Under the pieces are notes generated by a model. That model saw only the letters and a list, made by a program, of their open reading frames with translations, was not told the origin of the DNA and did not search any database. A program made the translations under genes and the position numbers. Shown piece by piece: positions 1-8,268 of a stretch of 64,000 nt of DNA. Numbering within the stretch: position 1 is the first letter of the stretch; every line of letters begins with the position of its first letter. This stretch comes from a bacterium. Its GTDB lineage: Bacteria; Pseudomonadota; Alphaproteobacteria; Rhodobacterales; Rhodobacteraceae. Location: contig WGOE01000017.1 of NCBI GenBank assembly GCA_016124195.1, positions 1 to 64,000 on the forward strand. Direction: 5' to 3'.

Positions 1-342
1 ACCGTCTCGGCCAGTGGGGCGACCGAGACGAGCGGCAACTATGTCTTCGACCAGACCGACACGGCGCAGCTGGTGATCAACCCGGCCACGATCACGGTGA
101 CCTTGGCCGATCAGACCAAGACCTATGACGCGGCGGGCTATGGCGGCTCGGTGACCTATACGGGCTTCGAGGGTTCGGACACTGCGGCGCTGATCAGTTC
201 CGGGCCGAGCTTCTCTTACACCGGGGGCGATGCCAGCGGGGTCAACGCCGGGACCTACACCGTCTCGGCCAGTGGGGCGACCGAGACGAGCGGCAACTAT
301 GTCTTCGACCAGCGCGACACGGCGCAGCTGGTGATCAACCCG
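1..342 (+). repeat. 258-bp tandem coding repeat (MBG module)
   Basis: Bases 1-84 recur at 259-342 with about three differences, giving a 258-bp, 86-codon period. The array continues upstream beyond the window edge. It encodes the stacked MBG modules of the adhesin. Confidence 0.9.
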
Positions 343-1176
343 CGCCTGCTGTTCGCGGCCATTGTCGGCACGCCGACCAAGGCTTTTGACGGCACCGATC
401 TGGCGGCCTTGACCGCTGCCAACTACCAGATCTGGGGGCTGGTCGGCGGGCAAAGCCTGAGCGTGGGACAGACCGCGGGCACCTTCGATTCTGCGGCGAT
501 CGGAACGCGCTCGGTCACGGCGACGCTGCGCGCGGGCGACTTTACGGCCGGACCCGGCACCAGCACCGCCAACTACGTGCTGCCCACGGTTGCCACCGGG
601 CCGGGCCTGATCGTCAGCCCGCCGCCGACACCTCTGGTCAACCGGCCGCCGACCCTTGTCACCTTCGATACCACGCCGCTGGGCGATCCGACCGGGCCGG
701 CCGACAAGCTGCAGGTCATCGACACCGAGACGACGCGCCAGATCCTCGAACAGATCAACGCCGGCGCCAATTTCTGCCGCGAGTTCGTCCAGCAGGAATA
801 TGCGATCGACTGTCTGAGCGACCGGCTGCAGGCCACGGCCGACGGGCTTTCGGCGACGGGCGAATATTCCGAGGTCAAGGCCGCGCTCGAGGATGCCGCG
901 CGCAAGCTGCATGCCATCGCCATCTCGAACGAATCCCCGACGCTGGGTCAGAAGGTGGCACGTTCGACCAGCGGGCCGGCGCGGTCTTCGTCGCGGCCGC
1001 TGGTTGCGGTTTCGGACGCCGCTCTGGCCTCGGCCAATGCCGCGGCGAGCGCGGTCATCGTGAACACGCAGCTGGTGCTCTTGCGCTCTGCCGCGAATTC
1101 GGAACGGCGCCGGGTCGCCTTCCAGCAGGTCGGTCAGATCCTTGGCTCGACCAAGGTCCTGCTGCGGTCGTCCTGA
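1..1176 (+). CDS. YDG/MBG-repeat adhesin (filamentous haemagglutinin family), C-terminal part; 5' end outside the window
   Basis: The reading frame is open from base 1, so only the last 391 residues are present. Two copies of an 86-residue MBG-like beta domain are visible (period 258 bp), followed by a YDG-type domain (A-F-D-G-T near base 388 and T-A-N-Y-V-L near base 567). A proline-rich hinge (bases 619-654) leads into a roughly 170-residue helical tail with two cysteines. Such domains stack in long secreted or surface adhesins exported by two-partner or autotransporter-like routes. No TpsB partner is in the window, so the export route is unknown. The helical end lacks an obvious outer-membrane beta-barrel. 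The two MBG copies are nearly identical at DNA level, which points to recent duplication. Family assignment is good; specific function is not known. Confidence 0.75.
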   Translation, partial: TVSASGATETSGNYVFDQTDTAQLVINPATITVTLADQTKTYDAAGYGGSVTYTGFEGSDTAALISSGPSFSYTGGDASGVNAGTYTVSASGATETSGNYVFDQRDTAQLVINPRLLFAAIVGTPTKAFDGTDLAALTAANYQIWGLVGGQSLSVGQTAGTFDSAAIGTRSVTATLRAGDFTAGPGTSTANYVLPTVATGPGLIVSPPPTPLVNRPPTLVTFDTTPLGDPTGPADKLQVIDTETTRQILEQINAGANFCREFVQQEYAIDCLSDRLQATADGLSATGEYSEVKAALEDAARKLHAIAISNESPTLGQKVARSTSGPARSSSRPLVAVSDAALASANAAASAVIVNTQLVLLRSAANSERRRVAFQQVGQILGSTKVLLRSS

Positions 1177-1217
1177 GGCCGCTTGGCCGGTCTGATCGTT
1201 TGGGGCGGTCCGGCAAG

Positions 1218-1237
1218 GGGGCGGTTGCCACCGCCCC
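1218..1237 (+). terminator. Hairpin between adhesin and GH2 gene
   Basis: The 8-bp arms GGGGCGGT and ACCGCCCC enclose a 4-nt loop (TGCC). No T-tract follows, so it may be a weak or Rho-assisted terminator, or an attenuating hairpin just upstream of the GH2 ribosome-binding site. Confidence 0.4.
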
Positions 1238-1259
1238 TGTCCGGTTTTCAGGAGGTGCG

Positions 1260-3929
1260 ATGCGCAAGGTGATCTCGCTCGACGGCGACTGGGGGTTTCG
1301 CCATGAAAGCGACCTGGCCGACCGCAGGACGCCGGTGCCGATGCCGTGGCAGGCCGCCTTTGCCGATCTGCGCCAGAGCTCGGGCCGGGCGCGCTATTGG
1401 CGCGGCTTTGCCCATCCCGGCCCGGGCGAGGCGGTGCTGCGCTTTGGCGCCGTCAGCTATCTGGCCGAGGTTTTCGTCAACGGGCACCAGATCGGCCGGC
1501 ACGAGGGCGGCTATCTGCCCTTCGACTGCGTGATCCCGCCGGAAATCCTGCGCGATGCCAATGACCTTGAGGTGCGCTGCCTTCTGCCCGACGACAGCCC
1601 GAACGAGGCCGGCCTGAGCTTTGCCGAGATCCCGCATGGCAAGCAAAGCTGGTACGGCCCGATCGGCGGCATCTGGCAAGGTGTCACGCTGGAATTGCGC
1701 GATCCGACCCATCTGAGCCATTGCGCGATTGCGGCCGATCCGTCGGGCCATGTCAGCCTCACGCTGACCTTGCCCGAGGCGGCGCTTGGCGCCATGGCGT
1801 ATCTGGCGATCTTCGATGCGCGCGGCATCTGGGTCGAATTGTCCAGACCCGTCGCCAGCACCACGATCGACCTCGATGTCGTGATAAGCGACCCGCTCGC
1901 CTGGTCGCCCGATGCGCCGCATCTCTACAGGCTGGAGGTCGCGCTGACCCGTGACCGCATCCTCGATCACACCCGCCACAGCTTTGGCCTGCGGCGGTTC
2001 GAGGCGCGGGACGGCCAGCTTTTCCTCAACGGCCGGCCCTGGTACATGCGCGCGGCGCTGGATCAGGACTATTACCCCGAAGGCATCTGCACGCCGCCCT
2101 CGGTCGAATTCCTCGAGGACCAGATGCGCAAGGCCAAGGCGCTTGGCCTCAACATGCTGCGCTGTCACATCAAGGTGCCCGACCCGCGCTATTACGAGGT
2201 GGCCGACCGGCTGGGCATGCTGATCTGGACCGAAGTGCCCAATGTCGGCCGCTTCACCAGAGCCTCGGCGGCGCGGATGAAAGAGACGATGCGCGGCATC
2301 CTGGAACGCGACGGCAACCACCCGAGCATCGTCATCTGGACCCTGATCAACGAGGCCTGGGGCACCAGGCTTGACAAGGACGCCGGACAGCGCCGCTGGC
2401 TCGCCGCGATGTATGACTGGCTCAAGGCGCTCGATCCGACGCGGCTCGTCTGCGACAACTCGCCTTGTCAGGGCAATTTCCACGTGAAGGGCGATCTGGA
2501 CGATTTTCACTATTACCGCAGCGTGCCCGATTGGCGCGCCGAATGGGACCAGCTGACGGCGGAACTCGCGGCGGGGGCCGACTGGACCTGGACACCCTTT
2601 GGCGATGGCGCCCGGCGCGGCGATGAACCGAAACTCGTGTCGGAGTTCGGTGTCTGGGGCCTGCCACAGCCCGGCCAGGTGCAGATCGACGGGGCCGAGC
2701 CGTGGTGGACGGAAACCGGCACGAATTGGGGCGAGGGCGCCGCCCTCCCGCACGGGATCGAGGCGCGCTTTGCCCGAGTGGGGCTCGACCGGGTCTTCGG
2801 CAGCCTGGCGCAGTTTGTGGTGGCGGCGCAGTGGCACCAGTTCGCCAACCTGAAATACCAGATCGAAACGATCCGCGCCTGGCCGCAGATCCAAGGCTAT
2901 TGCATCACCGAACTGACCGACGTGCATTGGGAATCGAACGGCCTGATGGACATGAACCGCAACCCGCGTGTCTTTCACGACCGGTTTGCCGAGGTCAACG
3001 CGGATGTGGTGATCGTGCCGCGCGTCGGGCGCCATTCCGGCACGGCGGGCGAGGGCTGGGGCTTTGACGTGGCGGTGGCGAGCGGCGGCCTGCGCCTTGG
3101 CGCCGGGGTCCTGCGCTGGACGGTCGGGGCCGCGGGCGGCACCCTGGCCTTTCCCGGCGCCGAGCCTCTTGCCACCATCGACCTTGGCCGGATCGACCTG
3201 ATCCTGCCGCAGACCGCACAAAACCGCATGCTGACCGTGACCCTCGCTCTGGAGGTTGATGGCCGTATCCTTCAGCGCAATCAAGTGGATATGGCACTTT
3301 ATGCCCCGCGCGTGCAGGAGGACCTTGCGAAGGTTGCCTGCCGGGGCGAGGGCCTTGCCCGGCGGGCGCGGGCCTTGGGCTACCAGGTCGTGGCGCCGGA
3401 GGCGGCCGAGGTGATCCTGACCGAAGCACTGGAGCCTGACGACCTCTCGGCGCTGCGGGCCGGCGCGCGCTATCTGGTGCTGGCCGGGTCGGCCGTGCCG
3501 GATGTGCGGCCGCTGCTGCCGGGTGGCGTTCTGCCCGACCTCGCCACCGGGCCGCGCGACGGCACGATCTGGCGCGGCGACTGGATCGGCAGTTTCGCCT
3601 GGGTCCGCCGCGAGGGCGCCTTTGCCGATCTGCCCGGCGGCCCCCTGATCGACCTGTCATTTTCCGGCGTGGCGCCGCGCCGGGTGCTGCACGGCTGGGA
3701 CGCCGCGAAGTTTGACGCCGAGGTGGCCTCGGGCCTGGTCGTGGGCTGGGTCCACAAGCCCGTGGCGCTGATCGCGCGCAAGGATCTGGGCAAGGGCGGC
3801 TTCGTGGCCACCACCTTCCGGGTGCAGGGCGGGGCGGCGGGCGAGGACCCGGTCGCCGATGCCCTGTTCGACGGTCTTGTCGCCGATGCCGCCTTCGGGC
3901 GCGGCCGGGCCCGCGGCACGGATCGCTAA
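1260..3929 (+). CDS. Glycoside hydrolase family 2 protein (beta-galactosidase / beta-glucuronidase-like)
   Basis: This 889-residue cytoplasmic-type protein has no signal peptide. The order is GH2 sugar-binding jelly roll (W11-G-F near the start, then Y-W-R-G-F and V-N-G-H), an Ig-like sandwich domain, and a TIM barrel. The general acid/base is Glu365 in W-T-L-I-N-E-A-W-G and the nucleophile is Glu462 in L-V-S-E-F-G. A roughly 270-residue C-terminal extension is longer than in simple GH2 enzymes. ATG at 1260 is chosen because AGGAGG lies just upstream; an in-frame start at 1200 has no such site. Substrate cannot be read from the sequence, but beta-galactosides, glucuronides or mannosides are the family's usual range. 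It is not obviously co-transcribed with the adhesin before it or the exporter after it. Confidence 0.85.
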   Translation: MRKVISLDGDWGFRHESDLADRRTPVPMPWQAAFADLRQSSGRARYWRGFAHPGPGEAVLRFGAVSYLAEVFVNGHQIGRHEGGYLPFDCVIPPEILRDANDLEVRCLLPDDSPNEAGLSFAEIPHGKQSWYGPIGGIWQGVTLELRDPTHLSHCAIAADPSGHVSLTLTLPEAALGAMAYLAIFDARGIWVELSRPVASTTIDLDVVISDPLAWSPDAPHLYRLEVALTRDRILDHTRHSFGLRRFEARDGQLFLNGRPWYMRAALDQDYYPEGICTPPSVEFLEDQMRKAKALGLNMLRCHIKVPDPRYYEVADRLGMLIWTEVPNVGRFTRASAARMKETMRGILERDGNHPSIVIWTLINEAWGTRLDKDAGQRRWLAAMYDWLKALDPTRLVCDNSPCQGNFHVKGDLDDFHYYRSVPDWRAEWDQLTAELAAGADWTWTPFGDGARRGDEPKLVSEFGVWGLPQPGQVQIDGAEPWWTETGTNWGEGAALPHGIEARFARVGLDRVFGSLAQFVVAAQWHQFANLKYQIETIRAWPQIQGYCITELTDVHWESNGLMDMNRNPRVFHDRFAEVNADVVIVPRVGRHSGTAGEGWGFDVAVASGGLRLGAGVLRWTVGAAGGTLAFPGAEPLATIDLGRIDLILPQTAQNRMLTVTLALEVDGRILQRNQVDMALYAPRVQEDLAKVACRGEGLARRARALGYQVVAPEAAEVILTEALEPDDLSALRAGARYLVLAGSAVPDVRPLLPGGVLPDLATGPRDGTIWRGDWIGSFAWVRREGAFADLPGGPLIDLSFSGVAPRRVLHGWDAAKFDAEVASGLVVGWVHKPVALIARKDLGKGGFVATTFRVQGGAAGEDPVADALFDGLVADAAFGRGRARGTDR

Positions 3930-4034
3930 AATCGAAGGCAAATGGCCGAGGATCCTTGCGGCTAATCGTCGGATGCGGATTTCGCCGCGGCGGCCTTTCA
4001 CCTTGCGTTAAGGCAGATCGGCCTAGGGTCCGGC

Positions 4035-6200
4035 ATGACCCTTTCGGACCCGAACCTCGCCAGGGAACTGGCACTGCGTGACCGTCAGATGTCTGCCCTC
4101 AGGGCGACATTCCTGATCGCGGCGCATCATGGCGTGGCACTGCGCCCCGAAGATCTGCCCCGCCTGGTCGAGGGGGATATCGCCCCCTCGGTTCTGACCA
4201 CCCTGACCAGGGCCGGCTTTCGCGCCCGGCTGACCCAGCGCGGCACCTGGGCGCGCATCGCGGGCCTTGGCACCGCCTATCCGGCCATGGCGGGGTGCAA
4301 GGATGGCGGCTGGATGATCGTCATCGCCATCATGCCGGGGGCCGAGGCGCAGATCGCCATCCTTGACCCGCGCGAAGAGTCCAAGGGCATCCAGACCCTG
4401 ACCCGCGGGCGTTTTCTGGAGTTGTGGGATGGCCGCATCCTTCTGGCCCACCCCGCCCCTCGGGAGGAGGATCAGCCCTTCGGCCTCGGCTGGTTCCTGC
4501 CGGCGCTGCGGGCGCAGCGCGGCCTTCTGTCCGGCGTGGCGGTCGCGGTCATCGTCGGCAACCTGATCGCCTTCGCGCTGCCCTTGCTGTTTCAGGTTCT
4601 GATCGATCGGGTGATCGCGCATCAGGCCTGGAATACGCTGGTGGCCATCGTGGCGATCTTCGTGCTGCTGGCGAGTTTCGACGCGGCCTTCACCTATACG
4701 CGCCAACGCCTGATGCTGATCGCGGGCGGCAAGGTCGATGCGGCCATTGGGGCGCGCAGTTTTGCCCATCTGATGGCGCTGCCCCTCTCGGTGTTTGAGA
4801 CGACCCCGGCTGGCGTCATGGCACGCCATATGCAACAGACGGAAAAGATAAGGAATTTCCTGACGGGCCGGCTGTTTCAGACCCTGCTGGACGCAGCCTT
4901 CCTACCCTTGCTGCTGGGCATCCTGATGCTGCTTTGCGGTCCGCTGACGCTGGTGGTGCTGGGCTTTGCGCTGGCGATTGCCGGGGTGATCGGCGCGCTC
5001 TTGCCGCTGTTCCGGCGCAGGCTCAACGCGCTTTATCAGGCCGAGGCCGGGCGTCAGGCGCAACTGGTCGAAACCCTGCACAACATGCGCGCCGTCAAAT
5101 CGCTGGTGCTGGAGCCCGCCCGCCGCAAGGTATGGGAGGATAGTCTCGCCGGAAGCCTGCGCCGGCAATGGGATGTGGGGGCGATCGCGGCCCTTGCCGC
5201 CTCGGCCACCGGGCTCTTGGAAAAGCTGATGCAGATCTCGGTCATCGGATACGGCGCGGCGCTGGTGCTGCAGGGCCATCTGACCACGGGGGCGCTGGTG
5301 GCCTTTCTGATGCTGGCCGGCCGGGTGACCGGGCCTCTGGTGCAGATCGTGGGCCTGATCAACGAATATCAGGAGGCGGCGCTGTCGGTGCGGATGCTGG
5401 CCGGCGTGCTGAACCAGAAGCCCGAACGCGGCAGCCAGGCGCGGCCGGCGCGCCATCCGATCGGCGGCCGCCTCAAGTTCGATGGCGTCAGCTTCACCTA
5501 TCCCGGTGCGGCAAGCCCCGCGCTCGACCGTGTGAGCTTTGAGATCAAGACCGGTCAGGTGATTGGCGTCGTGGGCCGGTCCGGATCGGGCAAGACAACC
5601 CTGACCCGGCTGATCCAGGGCATCGAGAATCCGCAGGCCGGGCTGATCCAGATCGACGGCGTTGATATCCGCCAGATCGACCTCGACCATCTGCGCCGCA
5701 GCCTGGGTGTGGTCCTGCAGGAGAACCTGCTGTTTCGCGGCACGATCCGCGACAACATCGCGATGGCGCGCCCCGATGCCAGCCTTGAAGAGGTGCTGAT
5801 CGCCGCCAAACTCGCCGGTGCGGAAGAGTTCATCCAGCGCCTGCCCAAGGGCTATGACACGCCCATCGAAGAAGGGGCTGCCAACCTGTCAGGTGGTCAG
5901 CGCCAGCGGCTCGCCATCGCGCGCGCCCTGATGTCGGCGCCCAAGATCCTGGTGTTTGACGAGGCGACCTCGGCGCTCGACCCCGAAAGCGAGGCGGTGG
6001 TGAACCGCAACCTCGCCGCCATCGCCAAGGGCCGCACCGTGATCATCGTTTCGCACCGCTTGTCCTCGCTGGTGCGATCGGATGCGATTGTCGTTCTGGA
6101 TCAAGGTCATGTCATCGACATGGCCCCGCATGCCACGCTTCTGGAACGCTGCGACATCTACCGCCACCTCTGGCAGCAGCAGACGGAGCATCTGACATGA
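4035..6200 (+). CDS. Type I secretion ABC transporter with C39-like domain (HlyB/LapB type)
   Basis: This 721-residue inner-membrane exporter ATPase has an N-terminal C39-peptidase-like domain (about 1-130) without the catalytic Cys, so it should bind substrate and not cleave it. A six-helix ABC transmembrane domain follows (about 155-440), then an ABC ATPase with Walker A G-R-S-G-S-G-K-T (514-521), signature L-S-G-G-Q (618-622), Walker B I-L-V-F-D-E (catalytic Glu643) and H-loop His674. Its last codons overlap the hlyD-like start (ATGA). It should pair with that adaptor and an outer-membrane TolC encoded elsewhere. The degenerate C39 domain is typical of exporters of C-terminally signalled substrates. 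The giant repeat protein 4 kb downstream is the most obvious candidate cargo, by location only. Confidence 0.9.
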   Translation: MTLSDPNLARELALRDRQMSALRATFLIAAHHGVALRPEDLPRLVEGDIAPSVLTTLTRAGFRARLTQRGTWARIAGLGTAYPAMAGCKDGGWMIVIAIMPGAEAQIAILDPREESKGIQTLTRGRFLELWDGRILLAHPAPREEDQPFGLGWFLPALRAQRGLLSGVAVAVIVGNLIAFALPLLFQVLIDRVIAHQAWNTLVAIVAIFVLLASFDAAFTYTRQRLMLIAGGKVDAAIGARSFAHLMALPLSVFETTPAGVMARHMQQTEKIRNFLTGRLFQTLLDAAFLPLLLGILMLLCGPLTLVVLGFALAIAGVIGALLPLFRRRLNALYQAEAGRQAQLVETLHNMRAVKSLVLEPARRKVWEDSLAGSLRRQWDVGAIAALAASATGLLEKLMQISVIGYGAALVLQGHLTTGALVAFLMLAGRVTGPLVQIVGLINEYQEAALSVRMLAGVLNQKPERGSQARPARHPIGGRLKFDGVSFTYPGAASPALDRVSFEIKTGQVIGVVGRSGSGKTTLTRLIQGIENPQAGLIQIDGVDIRQIDLDHLRRSLGVVLQENLLFRGTIRDNIAMARPDASLEEVLIAAKLAGAEEFIQRLPKGYDTPIEEGAANLSGGQRQRLAIARALMSAPKILVFDEATSALDPESEAVVNRNLAAIAKGRTVIIVSHRLSSLVRSDAIVVLDQGHVIDMAPHATLLERCDIYRHLWQQQTEHLT

Positions 6201-7495
6201 GGCTGGCCCGCGACGCGCTGGAGTTTCAGGCTGATCTGGACCGACTGGTGGCCGAACCGGCACCGCTTTTGCTGCGGCTCTGGCCGGCCCTGGGGCTGGG
6301 GCTGCTGGTCGGTCTGGTCGTGGTCGCTTCGGCCGTGCGGCTCGATGTGGTGGTCACGGCCCGCGGCCGGCTTGCCGCAGACGCGCCGCCGGCCATCCTC
6401 GCCCCGATGAGCCGCGCCGTCCTGCGGGAGCTTTTGGTGCGACCGGGCGACAAGGTCGTCAAGGGTCAGGTCCTGGCCCGGCTTGACCCGACCATTCCCG
6501 ACGCGGATCGCGCGGCCCTCTTGGCCCAACGGGCGACTCTGGCCGCGCAAAAGGCCCGGCTCGAGGCGGATCTGTCCGGTCAGACCATGCCTGGCGGATC
6601 GCCCGATCTGGCGCTTCAGGCAGAAGTTCAGACCCAGCGCGCCGGTCTTTTCGCGGCACAGCGCGCCCAGTTGCAGACGGCCCGCGATGCGGCAGCCGAT
6701 GCGCTTCTGGCCGAAGACCGCGCAGCCCAAGGCCTTGCCGACCGTCTGGCCATCGCCCGCGAGGTCGAGGCGATGCGCGACAAGCTCGCGGCCAGCCAGA
6801 CCGGTTCGCGGCTTGCGGCGCTTGAGGCCGAACTGGCCCGCATCGACGCCGAGGCCGCGCTGAACCAGCACGAAGCCCGGATGAAGGATCTGGGGGCGCG
6901 TCAGGCTTCGGCCGAGGCCGCGCTCAGTGCCTATGATATCGACCGGCGCCGCGCCGATCTTGAGGCGCTGGCCGCGGTGCGTCCGCAACTGGCCGACGTC
7001 GATGAGGCTCTGTCCAAGGCCGATCGTCTGGCGAGCCTGTCCGACCTGGTGGCGCCGGGACCCGGCGTGGTGATTTCGGTGGCCGAGGGCGGCGCCGGTT
7101 CGGCCTTGACCGAAGGCACGCCGGTTGTGGTGCTGGTGCCGACCGATGTGGCCCTGGTGGCCGAGATCGCGGTGCGCTCGGCCGACGCGGGCTCGATCGA
7201 GCCGGGCGACGCAGTGGACCTGAAGATCGATGCCTTCCCCTGGCGGCGGCACGGCAGCCTGGCCGGGCGCCTGTTGGATGTGTCCAGCGCCTCGTTCACG
7301 CCGCCCAACGCGACCGAGGCGCAGCATCCGGCCCGGGTCCGGTTGGAGGGTGCCCTGCGCGATCTGCCTTCCGGTGCCGACCTTTTGCCCGGCATGACGC
7401 TGGAGGCCGATGTCAAGACCGGCACCCGCAGCGTGCTGGACTATTTCCTCGACCCGCTGATGCGCGGATTGAACGAGGCTTTGCGTGAACCCTGA
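6197..7495 (+). CDS. HlyD-family periplasmic adaptor of type I secretion
   Basis: This 432-residue membrane-fusion protein has one N-terminal transmembrane segment (about residues 30-52), a lipoyl/barrel half motif (V-R-P-G-D-K-V-V-K-G-Q-V-L-A-R-L-D near 80-97), a long Ala/Leu/Arg-rich periplasmic coiled coil (about 100-275), and a C-terminal beta-barrel domain with I-E-P-G-D-A-V-D-L-K-I-D. It links the inner-membrane ABC exporter to an outer-membrane channel. The ATG overlaps the exporter's stop codon by 4 bases, indicating translational coupling. No TolC homologue is present in the window. Confidence 0.9.
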   Translation: MRLARDALEFQADLDRLVAEPAPLLLRLWPALGLGLLVGLVVVASAVRLDVVVTARGRLAADAPPAILAPMSRAVLRELLVRPGDKVVKGQVLARLDPTIPDADRAALLAQRATLAAQKARLEADLSGQTMPGGSPDLALQAEVQTQRAGLFAAQRAQLQTARDAAADALLAEDRAAQGLADRLAIAREVEAMRDKLAASQTGSRLAALEAELARIDAEAALNQHEARMKDLGARQASAEAALSAYDIDRRRADLEALAAVRPQLADVDEALSKADRLASLSDLVAPGPGVVISVAEGGAGSALTEGTPVVVLVPTDVALVAEIAVRSADAGSIEPGDAVDLKIDAFPWRRHGSLAGRLLDVSSASFTPPNATEAQHPARVRLEGALRDLPSGADLLPGMTLEADVKTGTRSVLDYFLDPLMRGLNEALREP

Positions 7496-7520
7496 TCCAG
7501 CCATCCAGAAAGGATAGACC

Positions 7521-8123
7521 ATGACGATTGCTTCCCCCCTCGAACTTGACGCGGCCGAGGCCGTGGCACCGCCGACCCGCACTGTGCTGCATGTCGGCTG
7601 CGGCATGGCCGACCCGAGCAAGCTGCCGGCCGCCTTCTTTCCGGCCGGAGAATGGCGCGAAAGCCGGCTTGACATCGATCCCGGTGTTGCGCCCGACATC
7701 GTGGCCTCGATCACCGACATGTCGGTCGTGCCGACCGCTTCAGTCGAGGCGATCTGGTCGGCGCACAATCTGGAACATCTGGCCGCCCATGAGGTTCCAC
7801 TGGCACTGGCCGAGTTCCACCGCGTTCTGGCGCCGGGCGGCTTTGCCCTTGTGACCATGCCGGATCTGCAGCAGGTGGCGGCCCTTGTGGCCGAGGGCCG
7901 GCTGGAGGATCCGGCCTATATGTCGGCCATGGGGCCGATCGCGGCGCTGGACATGCTGTACGGCCACGGCGCCTCCATCGCCGCGGGCAATGTCTTCATG
8001 GGGCATCGGACCGGATTTGTCGCGGCGACCCTGGCCCGGCACCTGGAAAATGCGGGGTTCCAGAATGTTCGGGTTCAGCGCGACGGCCATTTCGCGCTGT
8101 GGGCCTCGGGGGTCAAGGCGTGA
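7521..8123 (+). CDS. Class I SAM-dependent methyltransferase, small
   Basis: A 200-residue Rossmann methyltransferase. Motif I is V-L-H-V-G-C-G (22-28), an acidic residue ends strand 2 (L-D-I-D, 50-53), N-L-E-H is at 83-86, and F-H-R-V-L-A-P-G-G (99-107) is the post-motif typical of Methyltransf_11/FkbM-like sugar or polyketide methyltransferases. The ATG has an AAAGGA site 8 bases upstream and follows hlyD by 25 bp, so it belongs to the secretion operon. Location between the exporter and a GT41 glycosyltransferase suggests it modifies a sugar or the exported protein; that is inference. A strong intrinsic terminator follows. Confidence 0.75.
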   Translation: MTIASPLELDAAEAVAPPTRTVLHVGCGMADPSKLPAAFFPAGEWRESRLDIDPGVAPDIVASITDMSVVPTASVEAIWSAHNLEHLAAHEVPLALAEFHRVLAPGGFALVTMPDLQQVAALVAEGRLEDPAYMSAMGPIAALDMLYGHGASIAAGNVFMGHRTGFVAATLARHLENAGFQNVRVQRDGHFALWASGVKA

Positions 8124-8159
8124 TGAGAACCATGGCCGTTTGAGCTGCCTTCATGACAG

Positions 8160-8196
8160 GAACCCGGGGACAGTGAAAGTCCCCGGGTTCTTTCTT
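8160..8196 (+). terminator. Rho-independent terminator of the secretion operon
   Basis: A 12-bp stem (8160-8171 with 8179-8190), 7-nt loop AGTGAAA and T-rich tail TTTCTT. It ends the hlyB-hlyD-methyltransferase operon ahead of the convergent glycosyltransferase gene. Confidence 0.85.
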
Positions 8197-8220
8197 GTGG
8201 CTGGCATGGCCCTGGCCAAG

Positions 8221-8249
8221 CAAAAGGGCCGGGGCGTCTGTCCCGGCCC
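8221..8249 (-). terminator. Rho-independent terminator of the GT41 gene
   Basis: Read on the minus strand, GGGCCGGG (8249-8242) pairs with CCCGGCCC (8233-8226) and is followed by TTTTG (8225-8221). It lies 20 bp past the glycosyltransferase stop codon. Confidence 0.7.
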
Positions 8250-8268
8250 CCACCAAGCTGCCATTCCT

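Noticed and set aside
1248-3284. 678-codon minus-strand open frame opposite the GH2 gene
   Set aside because: Antisense shadow in G/C-rich coding DNA; the plus strand has full GH2 motifs and a ribosome-binding site.
8160-8196. Member of the TG[TC][GA]AAA hairpin family
   Set aside because: The loop AGTGAAA is similar, but the stem lacks the family's A/T-rich lead and it has a normal T-tail, so I treat it as an ordinary terminator.
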